Shown: positions 44,584 to 54,688, counted from the stretch's first letter. The stretch is DNA of 64,000 nucleotides from Bacteroidia bacterium (GCA_030430575.1 JAUIKF010000025.1:44698-108697), one strand, 5' to 3'. Made by a program: numbers and translations. The notes: a model not told the origin generated them from the sequence alone.

Positions 44584-46951
44584 ATTCCGGCACCTGCTCC
44601 ACCTTATTCCGATTGTTCCAGGGCGCGGAGCGCTCCGCTGCATTGATAGCGCCATCAAGGGTGACGTCGCCTTGCAGGTAGCCAGCGCTGTTGCGCAGGT
44701 TCCAGGCGCTTGAGCGGTCTTTGGCATCGACGATGCCATCTCCGTTGAGGTCACCACTGTAAAGGCCCCAGATGCCACCGCCGAGGTGCAGACGCGCATC
44801 TGTACCGTGAACGGCCGTTCCGGCACTTTTGAAGTCAATGACCGTGACTGCACTGCTGAGGCTCAAGGCGGATTCCGTCATGACACCCAGATGATTTCTG
44901 TGGCGTATCGCCACAAAATAATCACTCGGAGCCATAGGCCCGAAACTGAGGCCGCTGCTGTCGGCAGCGACGATGTCGCCGTTGCGCAGGACCATGGCGA
45001 CACGGCTCGCCACCACTTCTGTGGAATCATCCGCATTTCGCAACTCTACCAGCACCCAGTCAGTAGGGGCGCCTCCTCCTGTGGCTGTGTCCAGCGGATG
45101 TATCATGGTATCTCCGGGAAAAATCGTTGGACTAAATCCAAGCCCTGTATAAGGTTCTGTTATGGGCAATAGGCCATTCAGTTGCAAGTCATTGCCCATT
45201 AATCCAGTGCCACTACTATAAGGCCCTTCCAACAAAATCTGAGCATCCAGAAGCAAGGTATCTGCCATAGTGATGCCTGCATGCATCACTCCGTAAAAAC
45301 TGGAGGGAGGCAATAGGATCAAGTCAGCTACTCCAGACAATTGCCCTACATCTGAATCCAATGCTTCATCCGCCCCTCTATTCTTCGGGCTGAAGGTCAT
45401 GCCTACTGGAAGGCCGGAAACGGCAATCGCATAGTCAGCAGGCGGTAGGTTAAAAAAGCTATAAAATCCCCCAGGATCTGTGACCACATCTGTCACATAG
45501 TTTCCATAATCGTCTATCAAGGTCACTGGATACCCTGGCAATCCTGGTTCTCCGGCATCCTGAATCCCATTTCCGTCTATATCATCCCATACAAGGGCAG
45601 ACATGAAACTAAAGTGCATGATCATCGAATCCAGCGAACTGAAAGCGTTTATTCGTCCTTCTACCAAAACGGTGTCTATCAGGGAGACAAGGGAATCACA
45701 GCCGATCATGACCATTTCTTTAATAAACCCATAGTGGAAATTGCTGTTAGGGGTCTCGGCTGGGGGAGTGGGTTTGATTTCATGGGTAGCCAGCACTGCC
45801 GCCATGCCTGAAACCACGCCTGCTGCCATGGAGGTGCCACTTTTGTTTTGAAAGCCCAGCGGGGTCACATGCAGCGGCACTGTGCTAAAGACATCCACCC
45901 CTGGGGCCCCTAAGTCTGCAGAAGTATCTGCATAATTAGAGAACCAAGCTCGTTCATCGAAGCAGTCGGTGGCGGCGATAGAAAGGATATTTTCTTGGGG
46001 AAAAGAAGCGGGGTAATGACCGATTTCATCTATATCCATATTTTCATTCCCCGCCGCTGCAATCACCAGCATGCCCACGGAGTCCCCCGCAAACTGGATG
46101 GCATAAGCCATCGGCGATGGGATGGAATCTTTGACATGATCAATGGTATCGATATAGCCGATGCTCATATTGAGGATGTCCATGCCTTTGGCGATGCCAT
46201 AGTCTATGGCAAGGATGGCGTCAAAGAGCTCACCAAACCCAAATTTGTCCATGATGCGCAGATTGGCGATCCGAACATTGGGGGCATGGGCGGTATCTGC
46301 GATTTGGATAATGGTACCGGCGATATGGGTCCCATGACCATTGATGCTTGAATCTGTCGGATTGGTGGTGCTATCGACGTAGTCGTAGCCGTGGATGTCA
46401 TCGACAAAACCGTTGCCATCATTATCGATCATGTCCCCGGGGATTTCGTCGGGATTTTCCCAGAAATAGTATTTGAGGGGGTCAAAATAAAAATGAGAGG
46501 TATCGATACCCGTATCCAGCAAGCCTACCACGACAGTATTGGAATCGCCTGGCGCAAGGACCGGGAGGGGACAGGTAAGGGGATAGCCAATATTGGAAAC
46601 AAAAGACTCTAGCGGTTCGGGAAGCCTGATGAAATAATTAGGTCCTACTTCCTTCACGCGTGTGCGTCTTCGCGCAAATTTGATGGATTCCTTGAAGGTC
46701 AAGGTATTATTGGCGATGACGACATTGGTGGTATCTGTGATGAGCCATTTGCGGATTTTGGTAATAGGTGAAATCGCCAGTTCGACCGCATCAAGGGAGT
46801 CCAGCAAAGCAGTCACGCTATCCGTAGGCGCACCTGGATCAAAGCGAATCAGGATTTCTGCCTGCGCGCGGGCAGCAGTAGGCATGCTCGCCCAAATCAA
46901 GCAAAGTAGGCCTGCAGTTTTTAGCAGGGAGGTAAAGGGGGAGAATTTCAT
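44582..46951 (-). CDS. Secreted subtilisin-like (S8) protease with SdrD-B and dockerin-like C-terminal module
   Basis: The product has 789 residues. A signal peptide (LLKTAGLLCLIWASMPTAARA) is followed by an S8 domain with the catalytic triad: Asp in VVVGLLDTGID, His in GHGTHIAGTI and Ser in NKSGTSMAAGVVSGM. An SdrD B-type domain follows (VWDDIDGNGIQDAGEPGLPG). The C-terminal module (ILLEGPYSSGTGLMGNDL, DWVLVELR, HRNHLGVMTE) ends in two Ca-loop-like repeats (LNGDGIVDAKDRSSAWN and VTLDGAINAAERSAPWNN). This tail is the same type as on the C39-like protease at 33.3 kb. A prodomain-like stretch lies before the S8 domain. It is likely an extracellular protease whose tail serves surface retention. 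No standard T9SS tail was seen. Confidence 0.9.
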   Translation of the reverse strand: MKFSPFTSLLKTAGLLCLIWASMPTAARAQAEILIRFDPGAPTDSVTALLDSLDAVELAISPITKIRKWLITDTTNVVIANNTLTFKESIKFARRRTRVKEVGPNYFIRLPEPLESFVSNIGYPLTCPLPVLAPGDSNTVVVGLLDTGIDTSHFYFDPLKYYFWENPDEIPGDMIDNDGNGFVDDIHGYDYVDSTTNPTDSSINGHGTHIAGTIIQIADTAHAPNVRIANLRIMDKFGFGELFDAILAIDYGIAKGMDILNMSIGYIDTIDHVKDSIPSPMAYAIQFAGDSVGMLVIAAAGNENMDIDEIGHYPASFPQENILSIAATDCFDERAWFSNYADTSADLGAPGVDVFSTVPLHVTPLGFQNKSGTSMAAGVVSGMAAVLATHEIKPTPPAETPNSNFHYGFIKEMVMIGCDSLVSLIDTVLVEGRINAFSSLDSMIMHFSFMSALVWDDIDGNGIQDAGEPGLPGYPVTLIDDYGNYVTDVVTDPGGFYSFFNLPPADYAIAVSGLPVGMTFSPKNRGADEALDSDVGQLSGVADLILLPPSSFYGVMHAGITMADTLLLDAQILLEGPYSSGTGLMGNDLQLNGLLPITEPYTGLGFSPTIFPGDTMIHPLDTATGGGAPTDWVLVELRNADDSTEVVASRVAMVLRNGDIVAADSSGLSFGPMAPSDYFVAIRHRNHLGVMTESALSLSSAVTVIDFKSAGTAVHGTDARLHLGGGIWGLYSGDLNGDGIVDAKDRSSAWNLRNSAGYLQGDVTLDGAINAAERSAPWNNRNKVEQVPE

Positions 46952-47088
46952 CTGAGTTTGTTTTTCACCTTAATAATGGAGAAATCGCAAAATGTAAGTG
47001 AACGCTAAGGGTTCACAAAACATACAAAAAATTACGCTATAAATCTCCATGTCTATGAATTTTTGCCCACAGTAGAGGCTGTAGCGGA

Positions 47089-47556
47089 ATGGATCGCCAA
47101 TGCTGCCCAGATGACACGTGTGGCTATGTTTTTTGGAACAATCCGACCCCTGTAGTAGCGGCGATTATCGAATGGGAAGGGAAAGTGGTACAAGTGCGGA
47201 GCATTGGCTGGCCCAAAGGGTTTTATGGACTGGTGACAGGGTTTTTAGAAAAAAAAGAGCACCCTGCTGAAGCAGTCGTCCGCGAAGTGTTGGAAGAGAC
47301 TGGCCTAAGGGGTGATACGCCCACCTTCATCGGTTTATACACCTTTGAGCGGATGAATCAGCTCATTATTGCTTACCACATGACGGCACATGGAGACAAG
47401 ATTACCCTAGACACGACAGAGCTAGATGGCTATCGCGTAGTCGAACTCGACGACCTGAAGCCTTGGCCTTCTGGTACAGGCATCGCCCTGCGTGACTGGC
47501 TGCGGACACGCGGCATCGAGAAAGAGTTTATCCCCTGGCCGCCTAAGCGGGAATAA
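47089..47556 (+). CDS. NUDIX hydrolase with disrupted N-terminal zinc ribbon
   Basis: The product has 155 residues from ATG 47089. The NUDIX box is intact: GFLEKKEHPAEAVVREVLEE starts it, followed by TGL. FWNNPTPVVAAIIEWEGKV is typical of a subfamily that begins with a four-Cys zinc ribbon. The second Cys pair is present (CCPDDTC). The expected first part is visible upstream in another frame as MNFCPQ (ATG 47055) and is ended by TAG at 47073. Removing 7 bases (47073-47079) would give MNFCPQCSGMDRQCCPDD, a perfect ribbon start. Either the gene was damaged and restarts internally, or the sequence holds an error. The hydrolase core should still act on a nucleoside diphosphate-linked compound. 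Confidence 0.85.
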   Translation: MDRQCCPDDTCGYVFWNNPTPVVAAIIEWEGKVVQVRSIGWPKGFYGLVTGFLEKKEHPAEAVVREVLEETGLRGDTPTFIGLYTFERMNQLIIAYHMTAHGDKITLDTTELDGYRVVELDDLKPWPSGTGIALRDWLRTRGIEKEFIPWPPKRE

Positions 47557-47603
47557 ACACATAAATGCGTTATCCCTTCCTTGTTTAAGACTGATTCCTC
47601 AAA

Positions 47604-49427
47604 TTATATTTTGATCAATGAGGTCGTTCGCACCTTTTTTCCTTGAAAAAGTTGGACCTGATACCTGCCCGGGCTAAGCATCTCTATATTGATCGGCTCT
47701 GAAGGGCGAATCTGCTGGAGAAGCATTTCTTTCCCCAACATGTCCACTACCCTTACCATGGCAGGAGCATCGGTTTCTTCAAATGTAAGCTTCACAACTT
47801 CATGGGAAGGATTGGGATATACTGATAGGGTCAACTCACTGGCAGATTCAGCTTTGCGGAGGCTGTGACTAGTGCCCACTGAAGCTGGGGTATATCTCTG
47901 ATAGTCATCAAACTTAACCGGGTAAGCATCTATCCAGCCATTTGCAAAACCGGAAATGAGCTCTTCCCACTGGTGCTGGACCGTAAGGCCTGCCAGCCTG
48001 ATTTCGCCCAAGGCAGAACTGCCTATGCCACTTCCCGAATGGTGTTTGAATATCACTCGCCCAGAAAGGCCTGTCTGGACGGGTTGCACCGTAAAGTATT
48101 CCTTTGAACTCACCTTGACAAGCGGATTATTCAGGGGCAATGTGTTGGGTGATGGGTAGGTAAAGTAATTGACATCCACTGTCGTATGGGTCACCTGTCC
48201 AAGGTCAAATCCAATGGCAGCCCTTTGATTATTCCCCGCCCAAACTGGCGTAAAATGGTTATTTCGGTTTTTTACCTGCCATTTTATAGAACCTCCTTCA
48301 AAACTCACGCCGCCACCAGTAGCAGCAAGGGGATTCCCAAAGCTGGCACCATCGGCCATGTTTAAAACAGCATGGGGCATCAGAATGAACTTAGAATTCT
48401 GTTGGTTGAGCCAAATCGCTTCCTCTATATCCAAAGCCGCAAAATCATGGAGTGTAATCGTGGAAGTATATGAACGGATCGTCTGGAATTTATTAGGAAA
48501 AAAGAGATTAAAGCCTCCATTTTTGAGGGTAATATCTGAATATACAGTTAGGTTAATATGCTGGAACTGACCAGCCAACACCACTTCATTGGCTTGTCCC
48601 TTGAGGAGCAGGGTTCCCGCTTGTTGGGGATTGAGGCTTCGAATTACCCCGGCTTTAGGCGGACTAAAAAAACCGCTGCTATTCTGTACAGGGGCAAATA
48701 GCTTGCTATTCACTGCTACTGTTTTGTTGGCGCCTAGCTCAATAACCTGATTTGTACCCAAGAACAACTCATCGCAGACCAGCGAGTGATGTTCAAAACG
48801 AGCTGTCGTTTTAGCATCCATGATGATTTGCCACGTATTGCCACTTGGTGGATAGCCCAACTGCTGCCCATTAGAAGCCACATACATCCAATTATTGCCA
48901 TTAGCCGCATTATTATCCGCTACGCCAGTCCATACGCCCACGTGACTTGACGAGGTCATAAACCCCCGATATGCCACCCTAACAACATCTGTAAGGCTAA
49001 TTTCATTACACCCTCCTATATAGTAACGGGTGAGGAGCAGTTTGTACGTGCCACTTACTGTTGGGGACCAGATCAACATGGGGTCAGATTCTCCCCCACT
49101 ATAATTGACATCGTCGTGAAAAGCACTTCCATATTCCCCTGGGACCAGGTTCCCTTGAGGGTCCAGGATAGTAATCTGGTAGTCATCCCCGGCGGCACCA
49201 CCTGCCCCAAATTCACTCAAGGTCGTAAAGAGATAGATCGTCTCTTTTTCAGCCGTAAACCAAAATCCATCATCACTTTGGCTACCATGGAGGTCTACAT
49301 ATTCCCACTGATTGAGGGGATCGGGGAAAAGATTGCCATTGGCAAATTGGGCGTTTGGGATAAAGCACTGACTCATTGCGGATGAAGCCAAAAATAGTCC
49401 TATCAGGGTCCAGATAATCGTTTTCAT
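47604..49427 (-). CDS. Secreted T9SS-sorted protein of unknown function
   Basis: The product has 607 residues from the ATG complementary to 49425-49427, where a signal peptide starts (MKTIIWTLIGLFLASSAMSQ). The longer frame lacks a signal. The mature part opens with a CUB-like/PPC-type beta domain (YIFTTLSEFGAGGAAGDDYQ, GTYKLLLTRYYIGGC), continues with a parallel beta-type stretch (VVLAGQFQHINLTVYSDITL), and ends with a T9SS type-A domain (LSVYPNPSHEVVKLTF, LSPGRYQVQLFQGKKV). No catalytic motif was seen. It is probably surface-exposed or released. It is monocistronic by spacing. Confidence 0.8.
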   Translation of the reverse strand: MKTIIWTLIGLFLASSAMSQCFIPNAQFANGNLFPDPLNQWEYVDLHGSQSDDGFWFTAEKETIYLFTTLSEFGAGGAAGDDYQITILDPQGNLVPGEYGSAFHDDVNYSGGESDPMLIWSPTVSGTYKLLLTRYYIGGCNEISLTDVVRVAYRGFMTSSSHVGVWTGVADNNAANGNNWMYVASNGQQLGYPPSGNTWQIIMDAKTTARFEHHSLVCDELFLGTNQVIELGANKTVAVNSKLFAPVQNSSGFFSPPKAGVIRSLNPQQAGTLLLKGQANEVVLAGQFQHINLTVYSDITLKNGGFNLFFPNKFQTIRSYTSTITLHDFAALDIEEAIWLNQQNSKFILMPHAVLNMADGASFGNPLAATGGGVSFEGGSIKWQVKNRNNHFTPVWAGNNQRAAIGFDLGQVTHTTVDVNYFTYPSPNTLPLNNPLVKVSSKEYFTVQPVQTGLSGRVIFKHHSGSGIGSSALGEIRLAGLTVQHQWEELISGFANGWIDAYPVKFDDYQRYTPASVGTSHSLRKAESASELTLSVYPNPSHEVVKLTFEETDAPAMVRVVDMLGKEMLLQQIRPSEPINIEMLSPGRYQVQLFQGKKVRTTSLIKI

Positions 49428-49607
49428 GTCATTTAGTAGGTTAAAGGTTAGTGAAAAAGATGCTCGTTTAGGAGATAGGACGGACAAGTCCGTTTTTGTG
49501 CACGGATTTTTTTTTCAAAAAGTGCTAATCAGCAATTCTCAGCAGAGGAAAAATAATCCAAACAGAATCAATGATTTATTTTTGCCTTTTTCGACAAAGT
49601 CGTCACC

Positions 49608-49659
49608 CCGCAATTTTTTGTAGGGGCAGGACATGTCCTGCCCCTACAAAAAATTGCGG
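49608..49659. repeat. Perfect 52-bp palindrome (TGTAGGGGCAGG family)
   Basis: Perfect inverted repeat centred on ACATGT: GTAGGGGCAGGA|TCCTGCCCCTAC core, extended on both sides by TTTTTT/AAAAAA and GCAA/TTGC. It lies in the 310-base spacer between two secreted-protein genes, which otherwise shows nothing. Confidence 0.95.
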
Positions 49660-49736
49660 AATGACGCCTAGGGGGCGATAAGTCATATTCCATTCAGTGG
49701 AATTTATTCCCACTGCTGAGAATTGCTGAGTGCTAA

Positions 49737-51959
49737 TTAACGCAAGATCAATTTACGGGTCACTACGCCTTTCTGTGTTGTTACTTTTAACAAATATATT
49801 CCCCCCGCTAAGCCTCCTAAGTCGAGTTTATACCCTTGAGACTCCTCCAGGATGGTCGTCTGACAGCTTCGGCCTTGCATGTCGAGGACTTCCAGGGCTT
49901 GAATGGCACTTGTGCCTGTGGCATGTACCTGGAAGAAGCGCGCACTTGGGTTGGGGCTGACAATCACTTGCGGCATGTCATCGGCCGTCATCTCGCCCAG
50001 GCGTAAGGGAGGTACACAAGACACTGTCAGTTGACTTGTTGATGTCTGGACAGGAATGCCCGTAATTCTCACGACGCCTTCTGGATCGACGACTGTTGAG
50101 CCATTCGCAATGGAGGCGCCTGATGTAAGATCCGCCAACTCCCAATACACTGTTCTGCCAGGAACAGGCGTGAAGTGTTGGGGTTTGCGAATGGCGACAC
50201 TTGTAAGTAAAGAAGTATGCAAACTATTATCAACTGCATAGCTTGATCCGCTAATCAACCAAATATTGGCAGACCATCGACAAAATACATCTTCCACGAT
50301 CTCCCAATCATGATACCCTCCCCAAGTTCCGTGGTCGTCACCGCTATGCTTCGCATTGGGCTTCTTACAGGGAAAGCCAGGAGTGCCTTTGATGCCCTTT
50401 GTCCCATCACCAGGACTGTGATTTAGTGGCTCATAAATAGGTTGGTGATGATAAAATGCGGGAAAGGATTCGTCCGAACGATAACGAGCCTGGTAAGCCA
50501 CATTGTCACGCTCGGTGGGGCCCATCGGAATATCTTTCCAATAGCCGCAGTGCTCCCCAAATCCGTGTCCACGCTCATCCCAATAGGACCTCACGCCCCA
50601 GCCCAATTCATCCGCCAACTCATATTCCATGACCACAAGCGTATCCCACTGCATGGTGCCATTATTGTCCCGTTTTCCATGCCAGGAGTTGATAATGGGC
50701 AAATCTCGTTCGGGTGAAATGGGGTCATTCAGGGTAAAAACCTCGCCTATGGGGACGACTGCACCTCCTGCCTTGGTCAGGCAGGTAGGGAGGTTGAGGG
50801 AATGGTCCCCAAACAAATTGTCACCAGTAATCGCTGGAGAGACTTGACGGTCAAACCCGCAGTTGAATAGGGAAACCGTTGCAAAACGATTGGGATAAGC
50901 CTTGGCCCAGGCCAAAGCCCCCGCAGAACCCATGCTATGCCCTTGTATCGAAACACGATTCGCATCTGCGCTAAACTCCCCAACGATCCAGTCGTTGATC
51001 CAGTTCAAGCGACGCTGGGTATAATTGATGATTTCATCCCCAACCCCAGGAGAATAGGCAGGATCAAAAGGGTCGTGGTTTTCTGCCCAGCCAAAAAACC
51101 AACTATTGGATTTTTGGGTGATGAGGACCTCCCGACCCAAATGGTCATATACTTTGCGGACAAAGTCGTCATTCTGCGCCACAAGCAGCTGGTCGGGCAA
51201 TACGCGCAAGTCAACGGCTGTCCGCTTATTCGGAAGCGACTGGATCGCCTCCCCACCTCCTCCATGCAGCCAATGAACCATGGAAGTGTAGCTGGCCTTA
51301 CGCAGCGTTCCTTCATAGCTGACAATAAACAGAGACGGCATACCATTTTTGACCTTATTTGCCATCACAGGAAAATCAGGTCGCCCCCCAGCCCCATTTC
51401 TTCCATCAGCCCACAGGTAAAAAGCCTCAGAAGTAAAATTATCAGCTGCTGAAATATACTTGTATTGCAAATGGCAGATGGGCGGGTCAGCCAAGTCATA
51501 CAGATGCGTGACAGGGGCAGCGGTGATTTGGGAAGGAGAGACAGTCGTAGATGCGCCTTTGATGATGGCGTAGTAATAGTCATTACCCCCCGTAGCAGGC
51601 GTGACGGTTTCCACAAACAGCCTTTCGGTAGGCAATAGAGTATAAGTGCCTGTCGAAGCCGTGGGATAAGGAATGGTAAAATTTGAGGCAGGAGGAAATT
51701 GCTCTTTTAAGGCAAAGGGTTCTACTTCTTCTGCAAATAATTGCCCTACCTGCTCTACTGATGGGTCCGTAGTTGAGGTAAAGGGAGCTGGCGCACGGTA
51801 GATAGAATAAATTCCGGCAGTAGAAGCCAAAGTGCCAGCATTCCAAAAGACCCATACCTGGCCATGGGCATAATGGGCGCGCACATTGTGAATTTGGGCG
51901 GTGCTTAAACTGTGCAGGCAGACAAGCATCAAGGTGAGGAAAAAGACTTTTTTGAGCAT
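49737..51959 (-). CDS. Secreted alpha/beta-hydrolase (esterase-like) with T9SS tail
   Basis: The product has 740 residues. A signal peptide (VFFLTLMLVCLHSLSTAQ) and a fibronectin-like N-terminal domain (VRAHYAHGQVWVFWN) are followed by an alpha/beta-hydrolase domain at about 200-500. The nucleophile elbow is VSIQGHSMGSAGALAWA, and later Asp/His candidates lie in DELGWGVRSYWDERGHGFG. The C-terminus is T9SS type A (VIVSPNPSARFFQVHA, GGIYLLKVTTQKGV). Probably an extracellular esterase, lipase or peptidase, with unknown substrate. Gene order gives no further hint. Confidence 0.8.
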   Translation of the reverse strand: MLKKVFFLTLMLVCLHSLSTAQIHNVRAHYAHGQVWVFWNAGTLASTAGIYSIYRAPAPFTSTTDPSVEQVGQLFAEEVEPFALKEQFPPASNFTIPYPTASTGTYTLLPTERLFVETVTPATGGNDYYYAIIKGASTTVSPSQITAAPVTHLYDLADPPICHLQYKYISAADNFTSEAFYLWADGRNGAGGRPDFPVMANKVKNGMPSLFIVSYEGTLRKASYTSMVHWLHGGGGEAIQSLPNKRTAVDLRVLPDQLLVAQNDDFVRKVYDHLGREVLITQKSNSWFFGWAENHDPFDPAYSPGVGDEIINYTQRRLNWINDWIVGEFSADANRVSIQGHSMGSAGALAWAKAYPNRFATVSLFNCGFDRQVSPAITGDNLFGDHSLNLPTCLTKAGGAVVPIGEVFTLNDPISPERDLPIINSWHGKRDNNGTMQWDTLVVMEYELADELGWGVRSYWDERGHGFGEHCGYWKDIPMGPTERDNVAYQARYRSDESFPAFYHHQPIYEPLNHSPGDGTKGIKGTPGFPCKKPNAKHSGDDHGTWGGYHDWEIVEDVFCRWSANIWLISGSSYAVDNSLHTSLLTSVAIRKPQHFTPVPGRTVYWELADLTSGASIANGSTVVDPEGVVRITGIPVQTSTSQLTVSCVPPLRLGEMTADDMPQVIVSPNPSARFFQVHATGTSAIQALEVLDMQGRSCQTTILEESQGYKLDLGGLAGGIYLLKVTTQKGVVTRKLILR

Positions 51960-52117
51960 TTTACAATAGCGTTAAATAGTGAAAAATTAGAGAAATGATG
52001 GACTAGTTTCTCTGTGTTGCTATGGTAAAAGTCTCAAATAGGAAGGCCGCTTACATCAGGGAAAAAGGGGAAATAAAAAATTACGGGTTTTCATAGAGGA
52101 AATGTAATACTGGAAAA

Positions 52118-52753
52118 TCAATCCAATAAGCCATACTCCAGCGCTATCCGCACCAGGCCAGCGGTATTGCGTGCGTTGAGTTTGGAGAGTAGGCTTCGGC
52201 GATGTGTCTCTACGGTTCCAGGACTGATGGAAAGCTGATCTGCAATCTCTTTGGTCGTCGCTTCTTTGATGATCCACCCAAGGATTTCTTTCTCACGTCG
52301 TGAAAGCTTGGGGATAAATGATTGTTGTGGCGCAAGGCCCATGAGGTCTTCCCGCATACGCGCTTGAATGTTTTCGCCTAAATAGGTCTCCCCTCGTATC
52401 ACTGCCTCAAAGGCTTTCTCCAACTCAAGCAATTTACTTTGCTTGCTCACATAGCCTTTGGCGCCATTTTTAAGCATCCGCTTTACGATAGGCAACTTCT
52501 CATGCATAGAAACGGCAATTACCTTTACCTCAGGCCATTGTTGATTCACGATTCTACACAGTTCAATGCCGTTTTTGCCGGGAAGGTCTATGTCCAAAAA
52601 CACTACATGAAACGGGTGATTTTCCAACATCATAAGGGCTTCGGCCCCGTCCTTTGCCTCTTTGACCGCTGAAACCTGTTCGATAGAAGCAATATGTGCC
52701 TTTAGGCCCTGGCGCACGAGCGCGTGGTCATCTACAATCAGAATGTGGTACAT
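52118..52753 (-). CDS. LuxR-family (NarL/FixJ) response regulator
   Basis: The product has 211 residues. The receiver domain (1-120) has the acidic pocket DD (8-9), phospho-acceptor D54 in VVFLDIDLPG, and K104 in KGYVSKQ. The C-terminal LuxR helix-turn-helix reads LSRREKEILGWIIKEATTKE then SPGTVETHRRSLLSKLNARN. It is the DNA-binding partner of the histidine kinase encoded 9 bases upstream on the same strand. Target genes are unknown. Confidence 0.95.
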   Translation of the reverse strand: MYHILIVDDHALVRQGLKAHIASIEQVSAVKEAKDGAEALMMLENHPFHVVFLDIDLPGKNGIELCRIVNQQWPEVKVIAVSMHEKLPIVKRMLKNGAKGYVSKQSKLLELEKAFEAVIRGETYLGENIQARMREDLMGLAPQQSFIPKLSRREKEILGWIIKEATTKEIADQLSISPGTVETHRRSLLSKLNARNTAGLVRIALEYGLLD

Positions 52754-52762
52754 GTGCAGAAA

Positions 52763-54592
52763 TTATGTGTTCATCAGGGGAATCTCAGCAGTAAAGATAC
52801 TGCCTTGTTGGGGTTTAGTATCAATTGACAGTTTGCCCCCAAGAAAATTTAACCTTTCGCTAATTCCCTTCAGCCCCATTCCACTTACTACCTTATTGGA
52901 GGAATTATCAAAGCCTTTCCCATCATCCTCGACCTCAATGGTCAAGATATGCTCATCAAGCCATAACCTGGCCCAAATGTGTGTGGCCTCTGCATGTTTT
53001 TGGGCATTTTGTAACAATTCCTTGAACATATAATACACTTGTATAGCCAGGGCATCAGGCAAAGTGTCAGGGTCTCCTGCTGCTTCAAACATGATTTGGA
53101 GATCATGGTGTGACCATTCATCGGCCAGGGCGTTTAAGGCTTCTGTTAATCCCAGCAAATCCAGTTCCGCAGGCCGCATCGCGTGGGCGATACGCCGCGT
53201 TTCTTCATAAGCAGCCTGCATAAGGCTCTGGGCCTTCGGCAACTGGCCGCGCTCCAGCGTGGCAATGATGACAGAAAGTAGGCCTCCTACACTGTCGTGA
53301 AGGTCTTGCGCAATGCGCTTTCGCTCAGATACCTGCCCTTCCAGTAGCGCCTGGGCACTTTCCAACTGCTTTTCCTGTTCCAATCGCTTGATTTCCTGCT
53401 CATACAAATCGGCGGCCTGCTTAGCGAGCTTTTGTCGATTTTGCATGCGATTCCAACCAAGAAAGATGACCAGACTTAATAAGATCAGTGAAACAATCAG
53501 CAATTGATTTTCTCGTGTTTTGGCCTGTATCTGCAGTTTTTGCAACCCGATGGCATAATCCTTCTGGGCGAGTTCGTATTTGGCAAATGCATCCTTGCGA
53601 GCGATGATTTCCTGTTCATGTTCAAAGCTATCTCTCAGAGAAATATAGTGCTTATAGGTGGAAAAAGCTTGTTCAAAATCACCTGAAACGCCAAAATATT
53701 CACTTTGGAGTTTTGCATGGGAAAGCATTCTGGCGGGATAATTTGCTAAATATGGAGAAACAGAAATGCTATCAATAATGTGCCGGGCCTTGGTCAACTC
53801 CCCGATTGCCAGATAAGTCCACGCCAGGTTACCCCAGGCCATCAGATAGCTTTCTGTATTTAGGGAATCCGGAAATGCCAGGACTTTTTGATATTGCACA
53901 ATCGCCTGGGGAAAATTTTTATCTTTTTCCGAAAAATCCCCCAGGTTGTTATGAGCTGTCATCAAATTGGGATAATCCCCCAAGCTATCCAGGATGCCAA
54001 TGGCTTGATGAATATACGCATACGCTTCTGGACGATCTCCAAAATTATATGCCAATACCGCGAGGTTATTGGCGACAATTCCCACCCAATTTCTATTCCC
54101 CAGCTTGGTAAAGTTTTCGTGGGCTAATCGGTAATGATGGCGTGCTTGCACGGAATCCTTGTCTTGCTCGTATAAGGTAGCCAGAAAATTTTGTAAGATG
54201 GCGACGTTGTTCAGTTTGCCCATTTGTTGAAAAATTTCCAATCCTTTGGAGGCATGAACGATCGCTTCAGAATTCTTTTTGAGTTGCCTGGCAGCCACGG
54301 CCAGCAGATATTTGGCGCGGCCTTGGTCGTAGGGCGTCCCAGCTACCTCAGCGATAGAGTCATAGGCTTGAACACAATAGGTACTAAACGAAATATCAAC
54401 TCCATGATATTGGTGAGCAAGCTCAATCAAGGTTTCCAGCTTTTGGGCTTCAGACAAGGTATCAGGCAAAAAGCGCTTCAGCTTTTCCGAATAATCCTGG
54501 GCATAAAGCCCCCCCGTATACCCCAAAAATAAGAGACAGCTACACAATAGTTTCACACTTAGCTCTCTCCCCTTGCAGGCTAGATCATACAT
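52763..54592 (-). CDS. TPR-containing sensor histidine kinase (HisKA_3 type)
   Basis: The product has 609 residues. The N-terminus carries a hydrophobic signal/anchor (LLCSCLLFLGYTGGLYAQ). Residues 40-340 are tetratricopeptide-type helical repeats in the periplasm (for example YLIAGELTKAR-like helices and NNLGDFSEKDKNFPQAIVQY). One transmembrane helix (about 361-378) and a coiled coil follow. The kinase core has an H-box (ERKRIAQDLHDSVGG, near 427), an N-box (ELLQNAQKHAEA) and a G-box (DDGKGFDN). It autophosphorylates on His and passes the phosphate to the LuxR regulator next to it. The signal sensed by the TPR part is not known. Confidence 0.95.
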   Translation of the reverse strand: MYDLACKGRELSVKLLCSCLLFLGYTGGLYAQDYSEKLKRFLPDTLSEAQKLETLIELAHQYHGVDISFSTYCVQAYDSIAEVAGTPYDQGRAKYLLAVAARQLKKNSEAIVHASKGLEIFQQMGKLNNVAILQNFLATLYEQDKDSVQARHHYRLAHENFTKLGNRNWVGIVANNLAVLAYNFGDRPEAYAYIHQAIGILDSLGDYPNLMTAHNNLGDFSEKDKNFPQAIVQYQKVLAFPDSLNTESYLMAWGNLAWTYLAIGELTKARHIIDSISVSPYLANYPARMLSHAKLQSEYFGVSGDFEQAFSTYKHYISLRDSFEHEQEIIARKDAFAKYELAQKDYAIGLQKLQIQAKTRENQLLIVSLILLSLVIFLGWNRMQNRQKLAKQAADLYEQEIKRLEQEKQLESAQALLEGQVSERKRIAQDLHDSVGGLLSVIIATLERGQLPKAQSLMQAAYEETRRIAHAMRPAELDLLGLTEALNALADEWSHHDLQIMFEAAGDPDTLPDALAIQVYYMFKELLQNAQKHAEATHIWARLWLDEHILTIEVEDDGKGFDNSSNKVVSGMGLKGISERLNFLGGKLSIDTKPQQGSIFTAEIPLMNT

Positions 54593-54688
54593 GATAATGA
54601 AGTTTTCCCTTTGCTTACCTCCTAAATGAGCCCAGATAAATGGCCTTCAGTTGCCTTTCCGACACTCTTCAGCCATCTATACTTAACA

